A stretch of DNA of 64,000 nucleotides. It comes from Garcia nutans. Its lineage: Eukaryota; Streptophyta; Magnoliopsida; Malpighiales; Euphorbiaceae. The notes beneath the pieces are model-generated. The model worked only from the letters and a program-made list of their open reading frames with translations, was not told the DNA's origin and ran no database searches. The stretch spans positions 58,381,001 through 58,445,000 of the forward strand of contig CANTUV010000033.1 in assembly GCA_947685225.1 (NCBI GenBank), given 5' to 3'. This document shows positions 23,009-32,883 of the stretch, one piece after another (positions within the stretch are counted from its first letter, which is position 1; each line of letters begins with the position of its first letter). The position numbers and the translations under genes were made by a program.

Positions 23009-25584
23009 ATGGCTGAAGAACAGGAATATTCTGATGTGGAGCTCAGTGACAAGCAAAAGAAGGAGATCGCCAAATGGTTCCTTCTCAACTCTCCCGCCGG
23101 TGAAATCCAATACATAGCTAAAGGTCTCATTTCATTTGCTTTCAATTGTTTTTTTTGGGGATCAATCGATTCTTCTTCTTTTTTTTCGTAGCAATTTTGT
23201 TAATATTGTTTCGCTCTTTTTTTTTTTTTTGCAGATTTGAAATCGGTTTTGAATGATGATACAGTTTATAATGAAGCGGCTCAAGAGGCATTCCCTCTCT
23301 ATAACAAATCTCATACGATTTGCCTTGAATTTCCTGATAGAAGCGGAGATGTAAAGCTTTTCTTTCTTGATTTGCTTTTTATATGTTTATTTTGAATTGT
23401 CTGTTACTTGTAATCAGTAATAGATCTAATGTTTTAGAACCTCTGCTATATAAATGACACTTGATTCTGATTAATATTTTCTTGTCTTGCAATTTTTGCA
23501 ATGCAGCTACTAGTTACATCTTATAATGAGCTTGATAAGAATGAGTATCTTGATCCTAGGACTGCCCAGGTTGCTGTAATTAACCATGTTAAGCAAGTAG
23601 GTTGAACTGCATTTAGATTATCTAGCTAACTTATCAACTACATAAATGAATGAATACATTGTTTTAATATTCTTGTTGTGTTGTCCATCTTTGTATCGTA
23701 ATGTGCTAAATTGATTCAGGTTTGTACAGAAGTAAGACCTGCAGCTGATGAGGAACTTCCGTCACCTTATGTTGAAGAATACCGGTATGCTTCATGCGTA
23801 ATTCCTTTAGTTTCAAGTTCAGTTTTTGCCATTTTTTGAGGTGTACATTTCAAGTGTGTTTTTAGATATGTTTGTTGATTCTTCCCCGCCTGAATGTATA
23901 TGGAACAAAATTTTATATGTGTATTTTGTATCGCTAGATGCAACAAACATATAACAGTAGTATGTAATTTGTGGCAATTATTAAGGCACATAACATATTG
24001 TTAGCAGTTAAATTTATGCCTATTTTTCCCATTGTTGTTATTGACACCCCAATTTCTGTGGCAGATGTATTCTAGATGCAGAAATACTCAAATATGTTGG
24101 TGAAGCTTATCCAAAGGGAATATGTTCTGTGTACTGTGTTAATGGAAAAGATGTGGAGGGGCCAGGATCTAATTTTGAGCTTGTGGTCGTGATTTCTGCA
24201 GTTAAAAACAGCCCAAAGAATTTCTGGTGTGTAGAATTAGTCAAATACTTAGTTGTAACTATTGTTTTGCACTTGTTTGGCATTATTTTCAGTTGGGACA
24301 GTCATATTATGCCATAGCGTGCTTGTTATTGTATACACAAAACAATCACATTTATTAGGGGCATCTTCTAATAACATTCTATTGCATTCTGAATAGCAAT
24401 GGGAGTTGGCGTTCAGTATGGAACATTGAGTTCAAGGATGATGTACAAATGCTGGGAATAAAAGGCATTATGCAGGTAATAGTAATTCATCTTGAACAAA
24501 TTTTGGCTTCTTTGTTTTTTGTAATTTTGAACTACCTTATAATTCCTATGTTCTTACTTCTTTCGCAGGTAGCTGCTCATTATTTTGAAGAGGGAAATGT
24601 TCAGTTGGACGCAAAACATGAATGTAAAGATGAAACAATACTTCAGGTTGTTACAATATTCACGAGTCCTTTAGCCTTCTCTATTTCTAACCATATTATC
24701 AGGCATTTTATTGAAAAGGTAGTAAGATGTGAATACATGGTAGGGTTTCTTAATTCTTAATGTTGTGAAAATTCATAATATTGGTGTGGAAATGGTGTAT
24801 TTCAGTGTTGGTAATGAAGAAAGTTCATAACTTCAGTGCTTGGTTTGAGAATCCTAAGTTTACAATCCATATTTACACTTTGTGCCAAAGAATTATTCTC
24901 TCAATTCTAATATCCTAGTGAAACACTTCAAGCATCTTTTTTGGTGTGGTGTATTGTACTTTTTTTTATTGAGTGGATTGATTTTTGTGTTGATGAAGAG
25001 GAGAAATGAAAAGTTGGTTGATCTTTTGTCATATTTGTTCTCAGGCCCCTGATGATTGTGCATTTTCCGTAACCAACATTATTCGCCATCATGAAGCAGA
25101 ATACCTAGCATCTCTCGAGGTTCTCCATACATATCTGTACAGTTAGATACTTGAATTCTCAGTGCTCTTATACTAACAATTATTTTTGACAGGCATCTTA
25201 TTCAAATCTACCAGATACCACCTTTAAGGTAAGCTTGATAGATGATATTTTTACAAAAATTTGTGAACAGAAACCTAATAATAGTGAAGAGAATTTCGTT
25301 TATTTATTGTTCATTTACATAGAGCTTCTGTTCATTTTGCGAATTACTCGCCTTAAGTATTTATAGGTCTTTGTAAAATATAATCACTTGAGGAATTTTG
25401 GTCCATTCAAGTTTTGCTCTGTTTGACTGTTGTGAATTTCGATCACTTTGCAAATTAATGGTTTTGCATGTTGCAGGACCTTCGAAGGAAACTTCCAGTT
25501 ACTCGCACCCTATTCCCATGGCACAACACTTTACAATTCAGTCTGACGAGAGATATCCAGAAGGAACTTGGAATTGAAAAATAA
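23009..25584 (+). CDS. CPA: F-actin capping protein subunit alpha
   Basis: Alpha subunit of the CapZ-type heterodimer that caps actin-filament barbed ends. Ten exons (23009-23123, 23235-23350, 23507-23596, 23720-23784, 24065-24226, 24397-24475, 24569-24646, 25045-25119, 25193-25228, 25477-25584) give 924 bases, 307 residues, the normal size. Recognisable segments: EIAKWFLLNSPAGEIQYIAK at the start, CLEFPDRSGD, NFELVVVISAVKNSPKNFCN, GSWRSVW, AHYFEEGNVQLDAKHECKD, NIIRHHEAEYLASLE, and the conserved C-terminal part RRKLPVTRTLFPWHNTLQFS with the actin-binding tail LTRDIQKELGIEK. It is divergent from RPL7. A broken partial copy lies 13 kb downstream at 36282-38314. Confidence 0.96.
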
Positions 25585-27792
25585 GTAAGACAAACACCAA
25601 AAGTATACATTTTATGACCTTGTAAAATGGCTTGAGGTTCCAATATATCAGTTCATGTTGTATCGTGAGAAAGGCAATTGAAATTGGAAAGTAAGTAATA
25701 GCAAGCCAAGAGTATGTACGCTGCATTGTCTGATTTGTGAGGTGCTGATGAGACAAACAACCCTGACATACTGGTCTTTTTGTGTCTTTTGAGTCTGAAT
25801 TCTGAGAGTTTATTTGCTTTCTTTCCTTTGATTATAGTCATTTTGCCATTTGCTTGTGCCAGGCAAGAATTACTCTCAGTTTTGGTTTGTATGTTGTAGC
25901 CCTTTACTTCTTTTAAAATTTATGTATAGCTATGTTGTTAGTGGATATTTCTTCTTTTTTAATTAGAAGTACGAGAAACACATTATCCGGAAGCTATTAA
26001 TCTTTTGATTCAAGGATTTGATGATATTCGGTTGTTTTCTTTGTGAGCTTTGCTTATCTTTATGTACTAAGGGAAAAAAAAAGTACGGGAAACACAATTT
26101 TGATAATTAAGCAAATTAATCCTAAATAAGGAGAACGCATACTTTTTTTTTAACTGAGAACACTTACTTTTTGCTAATTAGTTAAATTACTCACGTTTTT
26201 GTAAAATTATTCTTCAATATTTAACGAATTTATTTGGATTAACAAAAAAAATAAAATAAAGGTGAACTAAAAATTGTACACATTATGATTTTTCATTTCA
26301 TTTCACCGGTTTGATTTAATTTAAATTATATAATTATTGCTTAGAAAATTTTTTGTGTTAAGTAGTTTATTTACTTGGAAATTTTTTTATTGAAAGAATA
26401 TTCGCATATAAAAAAATAGTGATATGACATATCATATAATAAAAATGTTCTTTAAAAAATAAATTTAAATGAAATCATTTCATTAAATTGAATTACATAA
26501 GAATTATTCTAGACCTTTAAATTTAAAATATTTAAATTTCAATTTTCAAATTAAAATATATTAAATAAATTATAAACTAAATTAAAATCATAAATTTCAA
26601 TTAAAAAATTGAAATGTTAATCTTAAACATTCTTATTAAATAATAATCTAATTTTTTAATTCCAAGATTTTAATCTTTGAACTAAAAATTTTATATAATT
26701 TTTAATACATACATATTATTCTAAAATTTTTAATTTTTGAACTAAAAATTATATATTTTTTAATATAGATATTAAAAATTTATACAATGTATTAATACTA
26801 TATAATATATAAAATTTTTAAAATAAATATTATTTTTTATTTTTCACTATCCAGGCCCTAAATTGTCGATTTTGATTCATAAAATTAACAACTTGAACCA
26901 AATTCTTATAAATCTATCTTAGTGACCATAATTCAAAGAGAACCGTAGCTTGATTACTTTTTTCAGTAGATGAATTTACTTATTAATTAATATTATTAAT
27001 TTTTAAAATTTAAAATGAAAAGAATTTAGAGGAATTACAAATTTAGTTAAGTAAATTATTTATTTAAATTTATTAATATATGTATAATTACGAATAAATA
27101 ATTATTTATTTAAAATTAGTATAGAAAGTCGAAAAAATGAAATAGGCGTGGAGGATTTTTTTCTTATTGCATGCTAAGAAGCATGTCATCCCCTTGTAAC
27201 GCTGCAGTATACAGAAACAAATAACTGTCTCGTCTTTGTTTTTTCTTTTCCTCTCAATATTAATATAGAAGCCATCAATAATTTCCTGTAGTTTGTCAAC
27301 CCAATAGCAGTTTTGGTTTTGGCTTCGAAGTGGCAGTAGCCTCCTATTATTGTTCGGAAAGTTTATCAAAATATTTTCTTTCTTGAATAGGCTTTTTTTT
27401 TTAAGTTTCTGTAAATAGTTTCTTCTTGTTTAGGCTTGAGTTATTTCCTTGTTTAGAATTTTCCTATTGTATTTATATATATTCGTTTGTATCTGTAATG
27501 AGGCCAGAACAATTTTACCAGATCAATTTCATCTGTTTTGATTCACCTATTAATTATCTTTTTTTCTTTTTCTCCTTCTCTTTGGCTGCATCTTTGTGTT
27601 TTTGAATACCCAATTAATAATTTACAGAGAAATAGCAAAATCTACATTAAGGGTTTGTCAAATCCACAGATGTCAAAAACCTCTTACTTTCCTACTTTCC
27701 CTCACATTGAGATATTTTTTGTTTCTTGAAAAAGAAGGTTTTTGAATCGGATTTTGTTTTTTTTCGTTTTTCTATACATATTTCTCATCGAA
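25585..27792. other. Capping-protein 3' region and AT-rich spacer
   Basis: The first 700 bases (to about 26290) recur downstream of the pseudogene copy at 38320-39070, with the retroposon insertion of that copy absent here. The rest, to 27100, is AT-rich. The stretch 27100-27790 probably holds the former promoter and leader of the EFL1 pseudogene; a C/T-rich leader precedes its ATG. No other gene is seen. Confidence 0.5.
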
Positions 27793-27900
27793 ATGGGTGA
27801 TTTTGATGCCCAAAAGATCCGAAACATATGCATATTAGCTCATGTTGATCATGGCAAACCAACACGTGCTGACCACCTGATTGCTGGTGGTGGTGATTTG
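27793..27900 (+). pseudogene. EFL1 (elongation factor-like GTPase 1) pseudogene, 5' fragment
   Basis: The ATG at 27793 opens MGDFDAQKIRNICILAHVDH followed by GKPTRADHLIAGGGDL, the GTPase G1 region of EFL1 (Ria1 type). EFL1 evicts the anti-association factor eIF6 from 60S subunits. The family sequence around the P-loop is AHVDHGKT-T-L; here GKPT replaces GKTT and R replaces L, so nucleotide binding would be impaired even without other damage. The copia element starts right after position 27900. The reading frame resumes at 32884. Confidence 0.9.
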
Positions 27901-28319
27901 TGTTGGGAATAAAGGGATTACACACAAAAACATATTTTTATTAAAAACTAAAGATACATATTTATTTGTAAACTCTCGCAAACTCTTTTATTCGTAAAAT
28001 TACAACACTCATATATAACCCTCCTAATACATCTCGTATTTATAGTGATTAGAAACAATTGCTAACCACACAATGATAATGGTGGTCATTCATCCCATTA
28101 ACAAACATAATGGCCAACTAACTCTCTTGTCTCCCACGTAAATTCAACTTTACCTAAATGAACCTAACCCATTGACTTCCATTAACAAAAGTAATGGATA
28201 TCCTTCTTCCACATATGTTCACCAACATATACCTAATTTATCACTTAAAATTTCCACTCTTATCATGATGCACGGTGAGTCATTATGATTATTATTTCAT
28301 ATCACATTAATTAATAACA
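27901..28319 (-). repeat. 3' LTR of the copia element
   Basis: 419 bp, the left copy on the plus strand, downstream relative to the element's own direction. It contains the last codons of the pol frame. It differs from the other LTR at seven sites, five of them transitions. Confidence 0.95.
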
Positions 28320-29755
28320 TTCTCCTCCTTAATATGATATGCTTTTACCCCAAGTGCTTCTTTAGCTTTATAAAATTTTTGTAGTGGTAGTGCCTTTGTA
28401 AAAATATCTACCATTTGCTCATCTGATTTGCAAAATTCTAATTGCACTTCTCCCTGTTCAATAACTTCTCGAATAAAATGATGTTTGATTGCAATGTGTT
28501 TTGCCCGACTATGATGAACAAGATTTTTAGCCATCGCAATTGTTGATTTGTTATCACAATAAATTATTGTAGGCTCTTCTTGTTTTTCTCCAATATCCTC
28601 TAGAATTCTTCTTAACTAGATAACTTGAGAAGTTGCCATTGCTGCTGAAACGTATTCAGCTTCTGCGGAAGATTGAGCAACAGTTTGTTGCTTCTTCGAG
28701 GACCAAGAAAATACACCTACTCCCAATGTAAAAACATATCCAGATGTAATCTTTCTGTTATCAATGCAGCCTGCCCAGTCACTATCACAAAAACCAACTA
28801 ACTTTAACTCATGACTTCTTTTGTACATAATTCCATGATCAAGTGTTCCTTGTATATATCTCAACACCCTCTTTGCTGCTCCAAAATGAACTTGGCTGGG
28901 ATCATTCATAAATCTGGATAACATACTTGTCGCAAACATGATATCTGGTCTTGTTGCTGTAAGATACAACAAATTTCCGATCAAGCTTCTGTATAAAGTT
29001 GCATTTACTTTCTTCTCTCCATCTTCTTTTTTCAATTTCTCATTCACAACCAATGGTGTGTCAAGTGGTTTGCAACCATACATCTTGAACTTCTTCAAAA
29101 AATTTTCTGCATATTTTTTCTGGCAGATAAAAACTCCTTCTTTGCTTTGATAAATCTCCATTCCGAGAAAATGATTGAGCAAACCCATATCACTCATTTC
29201 ATATTTCTTCATCATCTCCCTTTTGAAATCTTCAATCATCCTTTCATTGTTTCCTGTGAACACCAAATCATCAACATAAAGTGCGATAATGAGAATGTCT
29301 TCTGCTCCTTGATTCTTCACATATAAAGTCGGCTCACTTTGACTTTTCTTGAAGCCTTTCTTATTAAAATAGCTGTCGATTTGACTATACCAAGCTCTTG
29401 GAGCTTGTTTTAGTCCATACAGAGCCTTCTGCAACCTGTACACCTTCTTTTCAGCATTTTTTACCACAAACCCTTGTGGCTGTTCAACAAAGACTTCTTC
29501 TTTCAACTCTCCATTTAAGAATGCTGACTTGACATCTAGCTGATATAATAACCAACTTTTATGAGCAGCTATTGTAATAAGTGCTCGAATAGTATCCAAA
29601 CGAGCAACTGGAGCGAAAGTCTCATCAAAATCAATACCAGGTTGCTGTGAATAGCCTTTTGCAACTAGCCTTGCTTTGTTCCTCTGTACTGTGCCATCGG
29701 GATTATGCTTCACCTTGTAGATCCACTTCACACCGATAACTTCTTTTTCTTGTGG
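28307..29755 (-). pseudogene. copia pol: reverse transcriptase and RNase H segment
   Basis: The frame continues after the stop at 29758-29756. Reverse transcriptase shows FAPVARLDTIRALITIAAHK, the copia QLDVKSAFLNGELKEEVFVE block, and the active-site box LYVDDLVFTG. RNase H shows GFCDSDWAGCIDNRKITSGY and QSSAEAEYVSAAMA. A TAG at 28618-28616, after ATSQVI, interrupts the frame where copia proteins normally have Trp. The remaining RNase H end (AKNLVHHSRAKHIAIKHHFI) continues to 28307. Single-base substitutions, not indels, cause the breaks. Confidence 0.92.
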
Positions 29756-30928
29756 TCAATCAACCAGCTTCCATGTTTTATTCTTCTCGATCACATCAAT
29801 TTTATCTTGCATAGCTTTTTTCCATGCTTCCTCTTTTACCGCTTCTTCAAAATTTTCTGGCTCCATGATACACATATTGTAACTTGCATAGACATCACTT
29901 AAACTTTTCATTTTTTGCGGAGTTGAGCTTCTTGAAGATGAACTGGAACTTGATGGTGAAGTCGACCTTTCTTCATTATTCTCAACATCTTGAGCAAATT
30001 CTGATGGTACATTTGCTGAAGAAGTCAAATCTCTTTCAATTTTTTCTTGTTGCCAATTCCAAACTGCATCTTCATCAAAGATAACATCTCTTCTGACAAT
30101 GACTTTGCTTGTCTTCAAGTTGTACAATCTATAGCCTTTTAACATTGAGCTATAGCCAACAAATATACATTTCTCGCTTGTTTCATCCAGCTTGTGTCGC
30201 TGCTCCTTTGGAATTTGTGCATAACAAATACTGCCAAAAATTCGCAGGTGATTTACGGATGGTTTTCTACCACCCCAGGTTTCAATTGGTGTTTTATTTG
30301 AGACAGCTTTGGTTGGACACCGGTTGATCAAGTATACTGCTGTATTTACTGCTTCAGCCCAAAATCTTTTTGGAAGCTTCTTCGCATGTAGCATAGATTT
30401 TGCCATCTCCATTACTGTCTGATTCTTTCTTTCAGAAACTCCATTTTGTTGTGGAGTATATCCAACTGTAAGTTGCCTTTCAACTCCTTCATCTTCACAG
30501 AACTTTGAGAACTCCCTTGAAGTATATTCACCACCTCTGTCACTTCTTAAAACTTTTATGTAGCGGCCACTTTGTTTCTCCACAAGACATTTGAATTTTT
30601 TGAAAATAGCAGCAACTTCAAATTTTTGTCTCATGAAATATACCCATGTCATACGAGTATAATCATCAATAAATAGAACAAAGTATCTATTTTGAGATAA
30701 AGACGGAGTGCTCATAGGACCGCAGATATCAGTATGGACTAACTCCAACGGCTCTGTAGCTCTCCAGGCAACACCTTTTGGAAATGATTGTCGATGATGC
30801 TTTCCAAGAGCACATCCTTCACATGATTCATTTTTCTCATGGATGAATGGTAGTCCATGCACCATATTTTTTTGACGAAGTAATTTAAGACTGCCAAAAT
30901 TTAAGTGACCAAGCCTTCGGTGCCATAA
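29756..30928 (-). pseudogene. copia pol: GAG-pre-integrase and integrase segment
   Basis: It begins with the His-Cys zinc-binding region (WHRRLGHLNFGSLKLLRQ, then CEGCALGKHH). The integrase core follows with its acidic triad visible in LVHTDICGP, FIDDYTRMTW and the Glu of PQQNGVSERKN. The segment ends in a TGA at 29758-29756 after KLVD, where a Trp or Arg codon is expected before PQEKEVIGVKW. Upstream it is separated from gag/protease by the TGA at 30931-30929. Confidence 0.92.
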
Positions 30929-32353
30929 TCACGAATCGTCTACTCCAACTGCTTTCATTGACATATCATTTAAATTCTTCATGTTAAGTGGAAAACATCT
31001 GTTTACCATCTTAACCCTTGCTAAAATTTGTCTTTGTGCATCTTTATCATAAATGATACATTCACCTTCTTCAAATTGCAATGCGTAACCATGCTCGATG
31101 AGTTGTCCGACGCTCAACAAATTTTGATCTGCTTGAGGTACATGTAAGACATCACGTATCTCCTCATTTCCATGCTTCATTTGGACTCCAATAGTGCCTC
31201 GTGCTTTTACATCCATAAATTCTCCATTGCCAATCTTCACTCTAGAAGCAAAATTTTTGTCTAGAGTTTTAAACATATTCTCGTCAGCTGTCAAATGATT
31301 GCTGCACGCACTGTCAATAAGCCAGTGATCACTCTTCTTCTCCAAAGTACTCTGACATGCATAAAACATACTCTCTTCGACTTCTTTTTGATTTGCTGCA
31401 TGTGCTTGCTGGTTGTTGTTTGCTTTACAGTCCTTTGCGATATGGCCTAATCCCTTGCAATTATAGCACTGCACTTCATCTTTGTACCAGCAGTCTCTGG
31501 CAATATGGCCTGGTTTGCCACATATGTTGCATTTTCGTGTATCATTAGGCTTGCTATTATGGCTGCCTCTTCCTCTCCCCCTGAAATTGTTGCCTCTGCC
31601 TCGGCCTCTGTTGGAACCACCACCTTTGTTGGATTCGCTAGCTTTCTTTTCTCCACTCATGGATCCTTTTTCTTGATTTTTATGACCAAGTGAAAGGTTG
31701 GATTGAAATGCTGTCTCCACGAACTTTTCTAAACGTCGCGCCAATCTTTGTTCAGATGTCTTTAAGGAACCCATCAGTTGCTGGATGCTTAATGATGAAA
31801 TATCCTTTGTCTCTTCTATGACTGCAACAATTGAATCAAATTTCTCTGGTAAGCTTATTAGAAGTTTCTCCACGATCTTTTTGTCACTGATGTCATCTCC
31901 GTAACTCTTCATTTGATTTACTAATTTAGTGATTCTATCAGAGAATTCCTCAATCGATTCATTCTCTTTCATCTTGATATTTTCAAAATCTTTTCTGAGA
32001 TTTTGAAGTTTGATGGCTTGCACCTTCAAGTCTCCTTCATACTCTTGTCGGAGAATCTCCCAAGCTCTGTTTGCCGTTGCCGCTCTCATAATCCTTGGAA
32101 AAATAGGATCAGCTACACCTCTTTGTATCAGGCCAAGTGCTCCTGCATCTTTGCTTCTTTTTTCTTTCAAAACTCTAATTTGCTCAACCGTTGTCTCATC
32201 TGTGATTTCTTCTCGAAATTCAGTTTGGACTGTTTCCCACAAATCCATCGAACTGAATAATGTCTTCATTTTGATACTCCAAAATTCATAATTTTCACCA
32301 GTGAAAATTGGAGGTTGGACTGCACTCCAATTTACCACACTCTGCCTAGACAT
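30929..32353 (-). pseudogene. copia gag and protease segment
   Basis: The ATG at 32353 begins MSRQSVVNWSAVQPPIFTGE. The capsid part follows (UBN2-type, REEITDETTVEQIRVLKEKR), then an Arg/Gly-rich linker and two CCHC zinc knuckles, CNICGKPGHIARDC and CYNCKGLGHIAKDC. The protease active site reads WLIDSACSNHLT, where copia proteases usually have D-S-G or D-T-G; the Gly-to-Ala change may weaken it. The frame ends at TGA 30931-30929, replacing a Trp codon just before the His-Cys domain. Confidence 0.92.
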
Positions 32354-32464
32354 TTTTAATAAATCACTCCCTCTTTTTTTTTCTCTCTCCAAAAAACACT
32401 TTTTTTTCTCTCTTTTTTAATTTGCCCGATTTTATTTTTCCGAACCAAGACTCTGATACTAAAC

Positions 32465-32883
32465 TGTTGGGAATAAAGGGAGTACACACAAAAACATATT
32501 TTTATTAAAAACTACAAATACATATTTATTTGTAAACTCTCACAAACTCTTTTATTTGTAAAATTACAACACTCATATATAACCCTCCTAATACATCTCG
32601 TATTTATAGTGATTAGAAACAATTGCTAACCACACAATGATAATGGTGGTCATTCATCCCATTAACAAACATAATGGCTAACTAACTCTCTTGTCTCCCA
32701 CGTAAATTCAACTTTACCTAAATGAACCTAACCCATTGACTTCCATTAACAAAAGTAATGGATATCCTTCTTCCACATATGTTCACCAAAATATACCTAA
32801 TTTATCACTTAAAATTTCCACTCTTATCATGATGCACGGTGAGTCATTATGATTATTATTTCATATCACATTAATTAATAACA
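32465..32883 (-). repeat. 5' LTR of the copia element
   Basis: 419 bp, upstream in the element's own direction, followed on the minus strand by the primer-binding site. It ends at 32883, directly against the resumed EFL1 coding sequence. Confidence 0.95.

Larger units (their letters stand above)
27901..32883 (-). mobile_element. Ty1/copia LTR retrotransposon, full length but broken
   Basis: Two 419-bp LTRs (27901-28319 and 32465-32883) start TGTTGGGAATAAAG and end TTAATTAATAACA on the plus strand. The element is 4,983 bp. Transcription would run on the minus strand. The primer-binding site next to the right LTR reads TAGTATCAGAGTC (32462-32450, minus), a near match to the initiator tRNA-Met site TGGTATCAGAGC. 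The polypurine tract AAGGAGGAGAA sits at 28330-28320 next to the left LTR. Flanks are ATTTG (27896-27900) and GTTTG (32884-32888), a 5-bp target duplication with one change. By eye the LTRs differ at 7 of 419 sites. One gag-pol frame is cut by three nonsense codons. It lies inside the EFL1 pseudogene. Confidence 0.97.
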
